Assembly: GCA_022709605.1 (NCBI GenBank)
Contig: JAKLIM010000137.1
Span: 1 to 8,879, forward strand
Direction of reading: 5' to 3'
From: Bacteroidota bacterium
GTDB taxonomy: Bacteria > Bacteroidota > Bacteroidia > Bacteroidales > Paludibacteraceae
DNA length: 8,879 nucleotides
The notes under the pieces are model-generated. The model was given only the letters and a program-made list of their open reading frames with translations, searched no databases and had not been told where the DNA came from. Shown here piece after piece: positions 1 through 5,822 of this stretch; within the stretch, counting starts at the first letter, position 1, and each line of letters begins with the position of its first letter. Both the position numbers and the translations under genes were made by a program.

Positions 1-117
1 TTTGTTAAACATAATACGATTGAGAAGTTTGGACCGGTGCGGAATATTAAACCTGCCTTGGTTTTTGAAGTATCTTTTACATCCATCTTCCGAAATGAAA
101 GAAAAAAATTACCGTAG
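1..117 (+). pseudogene. Truncated C-terminal end of an ATP-dependent DNA ligase-like gene
   Basis: Frame 1 is open from the window edge to a TAG at 115-117, giving 38 residues. They include EKFGPVRNIKPALVFEV, which closely resembles the stretch near the C-terminus of bacterial ATP-dependent DNA ligases (typically EKFGPVR-x-VKPELVFEIAFEGI). These enzymes seal nicks in DNA using ATP. In the family this stretch is normally followed by about 40 more residues carrying nucleotidyltransferase motif VI (an RFPR...RW.DK segment). Here the frame ends about a dozen residues after the match, so motif VI is absent. The last 23 bp overlap the start of the next gene in another frame. I infer a deletion or recombination junction near 76-94, or a frameshift. 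The upstream part is outside the window, so an intact gene with an unusual end cannot be excluded. The family assignment is from memory of the motif. Confidence 0.55.
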
Positions 118-325
118 TCTTGTCAAATCTATATCGTGGCGCGTAACAGGCACAATTGATACATTTGTTATATCATTTCTGATTACTGGAAAAGTTACAA
201 CCGCCATGTCAATAAGCGGGGTTGAGATTATTACGAAAGTATTGCTTTATTACTTTCACGAAAGAGTATGGAATAAAATTAATTTCGGTAAAATAAAAGA
301 AACACCAAACGATTATCAAATCTAA
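95..325 (+). CDS. DUF2061 small membrane protein
   Basis: This encodes a 76-residue protein starting at ATG 95. The frame is open further upstream (TTG at 2), but those codons read as the out-of-frame ligase tail, so 95 is preferred. The sequence RSLVKSISWRVTGTIDTFVI near the N-terminus, followed by a hydrophobic stretch and the ending segment LLYYFHERVWNKI, is typical of the DUF2061 family (Pfam), predicted inner-membrane proteins with two short hydrophobic segments. The biochemical role is unknown. In Bacteroidota and other bacteria such genes often sit beside or are fused to sulfate-activation genes (cysC, cysD, cysN), which fits the sulfite reductase genes downstream; that is established context rather than something seen here. 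It lies 103 bp upstream of cysJ. The family call is fairly secure; the role is not. Confidence 0.85.
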   Translation: MKEKNYRSLVKSISWRVTGTIDTFVISFLITGKVTTAMSISGVEIITKVLLYYFHERVWNKINFGKIKETPNDYQI

Positions 326-342
326 ATTATTTACGATTTAAG

Positions 343-400
343 TATTTACAATTTACCATTTAAAACAATTGAACATTACTATTTCTTTAAATTGTAAATA
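343..400. repeat. AT-rich inverted repeat upstream of cysJ
   Basis: A perfect 13-bp inverted repeat, TATTTACAATTTA at 343-355 and TAAATTGTAAATA at 388-400, with a 32-bp loop, occupies most of the 103-bp spacer before cysJ. The left arm and its flank (343-361) recur exactly at 2240-2258 in the cysJ-cysI spacer. It could be an interspersed repeat or an operator; nothing here decides between them. No convincing Bacteroidota promoter match is seen in this spacer. Confidence 0.6.
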
Positions 401-428
401 GTAAATTGTCTAATAGTCAATTACAATC

Positions 429-2222
429 ATGTTCCAAAATATATTTTCACCCGAGCAATCAGAATTGCTCAAACAATTCAGTTCAACATTAGATAAGCAA
501 CAGATTTTTTGGTTGTCTGGTTATTTTGCCGGCTTAAGCGCCGGTAACTTAAGTCCCGATCTCGCTGTTAATCAGACGCAAACCGTTACAGGTTCAACAG
601 AACTCACCATTCTTTACGGTTCGCGTACAGGAAATGGCGAAGGACTGGCCAAAAAAGCACAACAGTTGGCCACCGAACAAGGTTACAAGGTGACACTGAA
701 AAATATGGCTGATTACAAAACCCGCGATTTGCAAAATGAGAAGAATCTGTTGGTCATTGTCTCGACGCATGGCGAAGGCGAACCGCCATTTTCGGCTAAA
801 GAAGTTTACGAATTTATATTTGGGAAACGTGCTCCAAAACTCGATGGATTGAAATATACCGTCTTAGGTTTGGGAGATTCGAGTTATTTTCACTTTTGCA
901 AAACAGGCATCGACTTTGATAATCGTTTGGAAAAATTGGGAGCAAAACGTTTACACAGTCGTGCTACCTTGGATGTGAATTTTGCCGAAACAGCCGAAAA
1001 ATGGTTGCTCGAAGCATTGCCTGTTTTTGGTGGAAGTGTTGATTCAAAACAAGTTACGAATCCCGGATTTACACTTTTGGGAGCAACAAAAAAAACAGAA
1101 GTGCCAACAATTTCCAGGACAAATCCATTTAGAGCACCCGTGCTCGACAAAGTGAACCTGCATGGTCGTGGTTCTAATCGACAAACTATTCATATTGAAT
1201 TGAGTACCGAAAATAATCCAGCGCTCAACTACCAACCGGGCGATGCTGCAGGTATTATTCCTGTAAACACATTGGAGCTAATCAATGATGTGTTGGCAGT
1301 AACAGGATTAGATGCAGGGGAAATAGTTACTGTTAACGGCAAAGAAAAAAAGCTGGAAGCAGCACTGTATAAAGAGCTGGAATTATCAAAAATTACCGTT
1401 GATGTGGTGAAACGTTATTTGGAAACATATCCAAATGAGGCACTTGCTGCGCTTGCTACTGATGTTGAAAAATTCAAAACTTATCTCGATGGTCGCGATA
1501 TTGTGGATCTTTTTACGGATTATCCAAGCGAAGTTTCGGCTGAAAATCTGGTAAAAATTCTGCGCCCGTTACAACCACGTTATTATTCTATTTCGTCGAG
1601 CCCTAAAGCCTTTCCGGGCGAAGTTCACCTCACTGTTGGCGTGGTTCAATACCATCACGCAGGGCGAGCGAAAAAAGGCACTTGTTCCAATTATCTTTCG
1701 GATATATTGATTGACGATGAAACAGTTCCTGTATTTATTGAAGCAAATCCGGGTTTCCGACTGCCCGAAAATGACCAAACACCAATCATTATGGTTGGAG
1801 CAGGAACGGGCATTGCGCCCTATCGGGCATTTGTACAACATCGCGAATTATCTGACAATCCCGGCAAAAGCTGGTTGTTTTTTGGCAACCGCAATTTCGA
1901 AACGGAGTTTCTGTATCAAACCGAATGGCAGGGTTTCTTGAAATCGGGCGCTCTCACAAAATTGGATGTGGCTTTTAGTCGCGATGGCGATAAAAAAGTG
2001 TATGTGCAGGATAAATTATGGGAGCGTGGAGCCGAAATATACCAATGGCTGGAGGAAGGTGCACATTTCTATATTTGTGGCGATATGAAAAATATGGCGC
2101 GTGCGGTGCAGGATAATTTGCTTCAACTGGTTGAAAAATACGGTCTTTTAAGCAAAGAACAGGCACAGGAATATGTGGATAATCTGGAAAAAACGAAGAG
2201 GCTGCAATTGGATGTGTACTGA
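429..2222 (+). CDS. cysJ: Assimilatory sulfite reductase (NADPH) flavoprotein subunit, CysJ-type
   Basis: This 597-residue cytoplasmic diflavin reductase takes electrons from NADPH through FAD and FMN to the CysI hemoprotein for sulfite reduction to sulfide. Its length nearly equals that of E. coli CysJ. Domain order is visible. A flavodoxin-like FMN domain spans about 58-200, with the phosphate loop YGSRTGNGE (63-71), STHGEGEPP (112-120) and LGLGDSSYFHFC (146-157). A CPR-type FAD domain follows, with RYYSISSS (384-391) and GTCSNYL (417-423). The NADPH domain begins at GAGTGIAPYR (457 onward) and contains the YICGD segment. The protein ends in LDVY, like CysJ's terminal DVY. The start at ATG 429 gives a short helical leader before the FMN domain; no clear ribosome binding site precedes it. 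cysI follows after 42 bp, so co-transcription is likely. Other diflavin reductases are possible in principle, but the adjacent cysI makes CysJ nearly certain. Confidence 0.95.
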   Translation: MFQNIFSPEQSELLKQFSSTLDKQQIFWLSGYFAGLSAGNLSPDLAVNQTQTVTGSTELTILYGSRTGNGEGLAKKAQQLATEQGYKVTLKNMADYKTRDLQNEKNLLVIVSTHGEGEPPFSAKEVYEFIFGKRAPKLDGLKYTVLGLGDSSYFHFCKTGIDFDNRLEKLGAKRLHSRATLDVNFAETAEKWLLEALPVFGGSVDSKQVTNPGFTLLGATKKTEVPTISRTNPFRAPVLDKVNLHGRGSNRQTIHIELSTENNPALNYQPGDAAGIIPVNTLELINDVLAVTGLDAGEIVTVNGKEKKLEAALYKELELSKITVDVVKRYLETYPNEALAALATDVEKFKTYLDGRDIVDLFTDYPSEVSAENLVKILRPLQPRYYSISSSPKAFPGEVHLTVGVVQYHHAGRAKKGTCSNYLSDILIDDETVPVFIEANPGFRLPENDQTPIIMVGAGTGIAPYRAFVQHRELSDNPGKSWLFFGNRNFETEFLYQTEWQGFLKSGALTKLDVAFSRDGDKKVYVQDKLWERGAEIYQWLEEGAHFYICGDMKNMARAVQDNLLQLVEKYGLLSKEQAQEYVDNLEKTKRLQLDVY

Positions 2223-2239
2223 GGCAATTACAATTTATT

Positions 2240-2258
2240 TATTTACAATTTACCATTT
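2240..2258. repeat. Second copy of the AT-rich repeat, between cysJ and cysI
   Basis: The 19-bp sequence at 2240-2258 is identical to 343-361 upstream of cysJ. It sits immediately before the cysI start at 2265 and fills much of the 42-bp spacer. Having the same sequence just ahead of two consecutive sulfite reductase genes could mean a dispersed repeat or a shared translational or regulatory element. No ribosome binding site is visible between it and the ATG. Confidence 0.6.
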
Positions 2259-2264
2259 GATAAT

Positions 2265-4064
2265 ATGAGCAACAATCAAGATAAATCAAATTACACTTCG
2301 CTATTTGAAATAGAAAAACAAAAATCGTTATCAAAAAATGATGGTAACTCTTTCCCCTCTCCTCAAGGAGAGGGGGCAGGGGGTGAGGTGTCCTCTTTTG
2401 AAACCCTGAAAGCCAATAGTAACGGACTACGCGGCACATTAGTCGAAAGTCTGAACGATCCTATTACCGGTGCATTGGCAGCAGACGATCAATTGTTGAT
2501 AAAATTTCATGGAACATATCAGCAGCAAGACAGAGATTTGGACGAAGAGCGAAAAAAGCAAAAACTTGAACCGCTTTACAGTTACCTCATTCGCGTGCGT
2601 GTTCCGGGAGGCGTTACAACGCCTCAGCAATGGCTCGAATTGGATGCTTTGGCCGATAAATATGGTGATAAAACGCTGAAATTGACAACGCGACAGACTT
2701 TTCAGTTTCATGGTGTGCTCAAGCGCAACCTGAAAACAACCATGCAGGAAATTAACAAAACCCTGCTCGACACCATTGCTGCCTGTGGCGACGTAAACCG
2801 CAATGTGATGGCTTCGGCCAATCCGTTTGAGTCGCCTGTACATGCAGAAGTAGCCGAAGATGCAAAGCGTTTATCCAATTATTTTCTGCCTAAAACAAAA
2901 GCCTATCACGAGATTTGGCTTGATGGTGAATTAATTGCGGGTGGCGAACAGGAAGAAGAACCTATTTACGGAAAAACCTATTTGCCACGTAAATTTAAAA
3001 CAGCTTTCGCCATTCCACCTCGCAACGACACCGATGTTTTGTCCAACGATTTGGGTTTTATTGCGATAGTTGAAAACGGGAAATTATTGGGTTACAACCT
3101 TTCGATTGGAGGTGGTATGGCTTATACTTTTGGTAATACAGCCACTTATCCGCGTGTAGCTGATGTGGTTGGCTTTTTCCCAAAAGAGCAATTGCTGGAT
3201 GTAGCTGAAGCTGTTCTTGTTTTTCAGCGCGACCACGGAAATCGTTCGGAGCGTAAAAATGCACGTCTGAAATATACTGTCGATCGTTTTGGAGTAGACT
3301 TTTTCCGTGCTGAACTGCTGCGAACAAAAGGAATTACCTTAGAACCTGTCAAATCTTTCAGCTTCGAAACTTTGGGTGATAAATACGGCTGGACAAAAAG
3401 CGAATTTGGTCTGTGGCATTACGGTGTGTTTGTGGAAGGTGGTAAACTCGGCGACCGTAGCGGATTGAATGCCAAAACAGCTTTGCGCGAAATTGCCAAA
3501 ATTCACACGGGTACTTTTATTCTAACAGGGAATCAAAATGTAGTTATTGCACAGGTTTTAGATGCGCAAAAACCCAAAATTGATGCTTTGCTCAAAAAAT
3601 ACAAAGTACTCAATACGGATAAATTATCACTATTACGTCAGAACTCAATTGCTTGTGCTTCGTTGCCTTTGTGCGCGCTGGCTTTTGCTGAAGCTGAACG
3701 TTATTTGCCAAAATTTATTGATAAAGTAGATGAAATTCTGGAAGCAAACGGACTTCTACAAACGCCTATCAGCATTCGCATGACGGGCTGTGCCAACGGT
3801 TGCGGTCGACCGTTTTTGGCCGAAATTGCTATGGTTGGTCGTGCTCCGGGGCGTTACAATTTGTATCTCGGTGCCAGTTTTACCGGCGACCGACTGAATA
3901 AACTCTACAAAGAAATGCTTAACGAAGAGCAAATTTTGAATGAACTTACGCCTTTACTCGAAGATTACGCCAAATCCCGCGAAACTGATGAGCATTTTGG
4001 CGATTTCGTTATTCGCAAAGGGTATATAAAAGCTACTACGGCAGGGATAAATTTTCATGAATAA
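2265..4064 (+). CDS. cysI: Assimilatory sulfite reductase hemoprotein subunit, CysI-type
   Basis: This 599-residue protein reduces sulfite to sulfide by six electrons at a coupled siroheme/[4Fe-4S] centre, using electrons from CysJ. The start of the conserved fold is clear at LRGTLVESLNDPITG (about 55-69), followed by FHGTYQQQDRD, TTRQTFQFHGVLK and the DVNRNVMASANP segment. The four cluster and siroheme ligand cysteines are present as C464-x5-C470 (CASLPLC) and C509-x3-C513 (CANGCGRP), inside the NSIACASLPLCALAFAEAER and MTGCANGCGR signatures of the family. It is about 30 residues longer than E. coli CysI. Much of the excess is N-terminal, where residues 29-44 are encoded by an inserted GC-rich palindromic repeat. 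The ATG at 2265 is the only credible in-frame start before the conserved region. The cysG-like siroheme gene follows after 118 bp, supporting a sulfite reduction and cofactor operon. Confidence 0.96.
   Translation: MSNNQDKSNYTSLFEIEKQKSLSKNDGNSFPSPQGEGAGGEVSSFETLKANSNGLRGTLVESLNDPITGALAADDQLLIKFHGTYQQQDRDLDEERKKQKLEPLYSYLIRVRVPGGVTTPQQWLELDALADKYGDKTLKLTTRQTFQFHGVLKRNLKTTMQEINKTLLDTIAACGDVNRNVMASANPFESPVHAEVAEDAKRLSNYFLPKTKAYHEIWLDGELIAGGEQEEEPIYGKTYLPRKFKTAFAIPPRNDTDVLSNDLGFIAIVENGKLLGYNLSIGGGMAYTFGNTATYPRVADVVGFFPKEQLLDVAEAVLVFQRDHGNRSERKNARLKYTVDRFGVDFFRAELLRTKGITLEPVKSFSFETLGDKYGWTKSEFGLWHYGVFVEGGKLGDRSGLNAKTALREIAKIHTGTFILTGNQNVVIAQVLDAQKPKIDALLKKYKVLNTDKLSLLRQNSIACASLPLCALAFAEAERYLPKFIDKVDEILEANGLLQTPISIRMTGCANGCGRPFLAEIAMVGRAPGRYNLYLGASFTGDRLNKLYKEMLNEEQILNELTPLLEDYAKSRETDEHFGDFVIRKGYIKATTAGINFHE
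2354..2389. repeat. GC-rich palindromic repeat inserted in frame in the cysI N-terminus
   Basis: CCCCTCTCC (2354-2362) and GGAGAGGGG (2367-2375) form a perfect 9-bp stem with a TCAA loop, followed by GCAGGGGGTGAGGT. This GC-rich block stands out in an AT-leaning gene and encodes FPSPQGEGAGGEV of CysI, ahead of the conserved fold. The arrangement (a hairpin plus a G-run tail ending in GGTGAGG) matches, from memory, a dispersed repeat common in Bacteroidota genomes. Confidence 0.75.
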
Positions 4065-4066
4065 CT

Positions 4067-4122
4067 GCCCCTAACCCCTAAAGGGGAACAAGAAAAGAGA
4101 GCCCCTAGCCCCTAAAGGGGAA
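4067..4122. repeat. Two direct copies of a GCCCCTAxCCCCTAAAGGGGAA repeat after cysI
   Basis: Two 22-bp units at 4067-4088 and 4101-4122 differ at one position and are spaced 34 bp apart. They start 3 bp after the cysI stop codon. Each contains the small palindrome CCCCTAAAGGGG. Inverted versions of the same unit occur at 4207-4230 and 4255-4276 inside the next gene. No T-tract follows, so they do not look like an ordinary terminator, although they could act as a 3' mRNA-stabilising hairpin. Confidence 0.8.
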
Positions 4123-4182
4123 TAAGAAATATTAGTATTGATAATTTTGAACTTATATAGTGATTGATAATAAAAAAATTAT

Positions 4183-4752
4183 ATGCAAGATGAAACTAAC
4201 TTCAAGTCCCCTTTAGGGGATTTAGGGGCAATACAATCCGAAACTAACCTCAGCTCCCCTTTAGGGGTTGGGGGCAGACGCGAAGATCTACAATTTCTAC
4301 CTATTTCCATTAACGTTACCAACAAAAAAATACTGTTGGTTGGTGGCGGCAAAGTGGCTACTCACAAAGGCACCATTATGGCACGCTTTGTTCAAAACGT
4401 AACGGTTATTTCGCCCGAATTTACGGATGAAATAAAGCAGTTGCCATTTACTTTTATTCAAAAAGAATACGAAAAAGGCGATTTAGAAGGATACTTTTTG
4501 GTTTATGTCGTTACAGGAAATCATGAGTTGAATGCACAGATTAAGGCCGATGCCGAGGTGTTGGGCATTCTCACAAGCGTGTGCGATGCGCCACTTTTGT
4601 GCGATTTCGTATCGCCCGCCATTCACAAAGAAGACAATGTGACCATTTCGGTCGGCACCAATGCCCGCGATGCTTATCAAGCTGTTTACATTCGAAATCA
4701 AATAACAGAATTAGTAAATAATGGTACACTACATATCCAAAAGCCAGACTAA
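4183..4752 (+). CDS. cysG: Precorrin-2 dehydrogenase / sirohydrochlorin ferrochelatase (CysG N-terminal module, Met8-like)
   Basis: This 189-residue protein is predicted to oxidise precorrin-2 to sirohydrochlorin with NAD+ and probably to insert iron, giving siroheme for the upstream CysI. The family domain begins near residue 38. LPISINVTNKKILLVGGGKVA (39-59) contains the strand and glycine-rich GGGKVA loop of the dinucleotide-binding fold. Later come the TSVCDAP segment, which carries the aspartate expected from Met8/CysG catalysis, and ISVGTNARDAYQAVYIR. There is no uroporphyrinogen methyltransferase domain, so precorrin-2 must be made by a separate enzyme not in this window. Residues 1-37 are atypical: two 16-residue units (DETNFKSPLGDLGA and SETNLSSPLGVGGR) are encoded by inserted palindromic repeats. 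ATG 4183 is the only in-frame ATG before the domain; a non-ATG start downstream of the repeats is possible. The next gene overlaps its end by 32 bp, suggesting translational coupling. Confidence 0.88.
   Translation: MQDETNFKSPLGDLGAIQSETNLSSPLGVGGRREDLQFLPISINVTNKKILLVGGGKVATHKGTIMARFVQNVTVISPEFTDEIKQLPFTFIQKEYEKGDLEGYFLVYVVTGNHELNAQIKADAEVLGILTSVCDAPLLCDFVSPAIHKEDNVTISVGTNARDAYQAVYIRNQITELVNNGTLHIQKPD
4192..4276. repeat. Two in-frame 48-bp-period palindromic repeats in the cysG-like N-terminus
   Basis: Units beginning GAAACTAAC at 4192 and 4240 repeat with a period of exactly 48 bp (16 codons), each containing TCCCCTTTAGGGG (4207-4219 and 4255-4267) followed by a G-run and GCA. The core is the reverse complement of the two units at 4067-4122. 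Both copies keep the reading frame and add the peptide ETN-x-x-SPLG twice to the enzyme's N-terminus. This looks like repeat insertion followed by tandem duplication. Confidence 0.8.
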
Positions 4753-5605
4753 TAGCTCATTGGCTGATCGTGAGAGATTTTTTAACGAACTTCGCTTGCC
4801 TGAAAATACGCCTCATGTGCTGTTGCAAACCTGCGACCGCATCGAATTGTATTGGGGCGATGGCGCTGTTTCTGAGCAAATAGCACATCACCTTTTTAGC
4901 GTAGTTTCTGGTTTGGACTCTTCGCTGGTGGGTGAGTGTGCTATTCAGGGTCAGGTGAAAAATTGCTATCAGGATGCAGCGGCAAAACACAAATTGTCGG
5001 GCTCTCTTCATAAACTATTTCAAACTGCGTTAAGCGTTGGCAAACGGGTGCGTACTGAATCAGCTATTTCGCAGGGTGCTATTTCGCACAGTCAGGCCGT
5101 GATTGAATGCCTGATTCAGGAACAAATACCCTTGAAAAATGCACTTATTACTATGTTGGGCATCAATAAACTGAACGAAGACATTATCAAATTCCTTCAG
5201 GCAAAAGGTGCAATGTCCATTTTTCTGGGCAATCGTTATTTCGAAAAAGCAGAGGATATGGCAGCAAAATACGAATGCAAAGCGTTCCGTTTCGACGAAA
5301 TGAAATCGTTTATGGAATACACCGATGTGTTGATTGCAGCCACTTCGGCACCACACGCCATTGTTCGCCCCGAACACATTTCATCCAACCAAAAAATTCT
5401 GATTCTTGACTTGGCATTCCCTCGCGATGTAGACGAACAGGTAGGAGAGATGCCCAACGTAACACTATATAACCTTGAAGATATTAAACAACGTGTCGAT
5501 CAAAACCTCGCCTCACGCCAGCAAAAGATGAAATTAGCGTTGGAAATTATTGACGAAGAAGTAGCGAAATTCACTCAAAATCGAAAATTGAGCGTGAGAC
5601 ATTAA
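4721..5605 (+). CDS. hemA: Glutamyl-tRNA reductase-like protein (HemA paralogue), short and degenerate
   Basis: This 294-residue protein is homologous to glutamyl-tRNA reductase, which converts glutamyl-tRNA to glutamate-1-semialdehyde with NADPH. The N-terminal catalytic domain keeps the nucleophile context LLQTCDRIE (C38; canonical STCNRTE), HLFSVVSGLDS (57-67) and LFQTALSVGKRVRTE (99-113). The C-terminal part of the NADP domain still matches at APHAIV, LDLAFPRDVDEQVGEM and LYNLED. Two features are odd. The glycine-rich NADPH loop (canonical GAGEMG) reads GINKLN at 147-152. The protein stops after the long helix (to residue 294), whereas family members run to about 400 or more with a C-terminal dimerisation domain. 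Activity as a genuine reductase is therefore doubtful; a regulatory or remnant role is possible. ATG 4721 aligns with the family's N-terminus and overlaps the cysG-like gene by 32 bp in another frame, so it belongs to the siroheme operon. Confidence 0.85.
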   Translation: MVHYISKSQTNSSLADRERFFNELRLPENTPHVLLQTCDRIELYWGDGAVSEQIAHHLFSVVSGLDSSLVGECAIQGQVKNCYQDAAAKHKLSGSLHKLFQTALSVGKRVRTESAISQGAISHSQAVIECLIQEQIPLKNALITMLGINKLNEDIIKFLQAKGAMSIFLGNRYFEKAEDMAAKYECKAFRFDEMKSFMEYTDVLIAATSAPHAIVRPEHISSNQKILILDLAFPRDVDEQVGEMPNVTLYNLEDIKQRVDQNLASRQQKMKLALEIIDEEVAKFTQNRKLSVRH

Positions 5606-5679
5606 GTAGCAAACCTACCTACCAGAAATCATTTATAACTTTAAAAACAACTTTGGCCTAAACTCTATCCTGAATTTTC

Positions 5680-5709
5680 ATTGTAATTTTATAGCAACAA
5701 TATTACAAT
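5680..5709. repeat. Short dyad upstream of the iorA promoter
   Basis: ATTGTAAT (5680-5687) and ATTACAAT (5702-5709) form a perfect 8-bp inverted repeat with a 14-bp gap, ending 25 bp before the -33 element of the iorA promoter. It is a candidate regulator-binding dyad, but AT-rich sequence can produce such matches by chance. Confidence 0.25.
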
Positions 5710-5734
5710 TTCTTTAATTAAATTGCCCTTTGAT

Positions 5735-5765
5735 TTTGGAGTGTAACAAAAAAGCAGTATTTTTG
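5735..5765 (+). promoter_or_regulatory. Bacteroidota-type promoter for iorAB
   Basis: TTTG at 5735-5738 (-33 element) and TATTTTTG at 5758-5765 (-7 element, consensus TAnnTTTG) are separated by 19 bp, matching the known primary sigma-factor promoter of Bacteroidota. Transcription would start near 5770, leaving a leader of about 50 nt before iorA. It lies in the only spacer separating the sulfite/siroheme genes from iorAB, supporting separate transcription units. Confidence 0.6.
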
Positions 5766-5804
5766 GCCGAATTATCAGAAAACCGATAAAATACGCAACA
5801 AATA

Positions 5805-5810
5805 GAGGAG
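5805..5810 (+). promoter_or_regulatory. Possible ribosome binding site of iorA
   Basis: GAGGAG lies 12 nt before ATG 5823, separated by a run of nine T. It is the best Shine-Dalgarno-like sequence in the window. The spacing is somewhat long, but the start at 5823 is the nearest in-frame ATG; in-frame ATGs at 5850, 5856 and 5859 are farther away. Confidence 0.45.
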
Positions 5811-5822
5811 TTTTTTTTTAAT

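Noticed and set aside
2..94. Upstream extension of the DUF2061 protein from a TTG codon
   Set aside because: The extension does not look like DUF2061, and the same DNA in frame 1 encodes a clear ligase-like segment, so it is an overlapping shadow frame.
2439..2843. 134-codon open frame on the minus strand
   Set aside because: It is antisense to the conserved N-terminal half of cysI, with no recognisable domain.
4075..4086. CCCCTAAAGGGG hairpin as a terminator after cysI
   Set aside because: The stem is short, no T-tract follows, and the unit recurs inside a coding region; it is a repeat, not a convincing terminator.
4142..4149. TAATTTTG, a -7-like element before the cysG-like gene
   Set aside because: No TTTG lies 19-21 bp upstream (that region is the G-rich repeat), so a promoter is not supported.
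4067..4276. CRISPR array
   Set aside because: There are only four short units in two opposite orientations, partly coding, with no uniform spacers.
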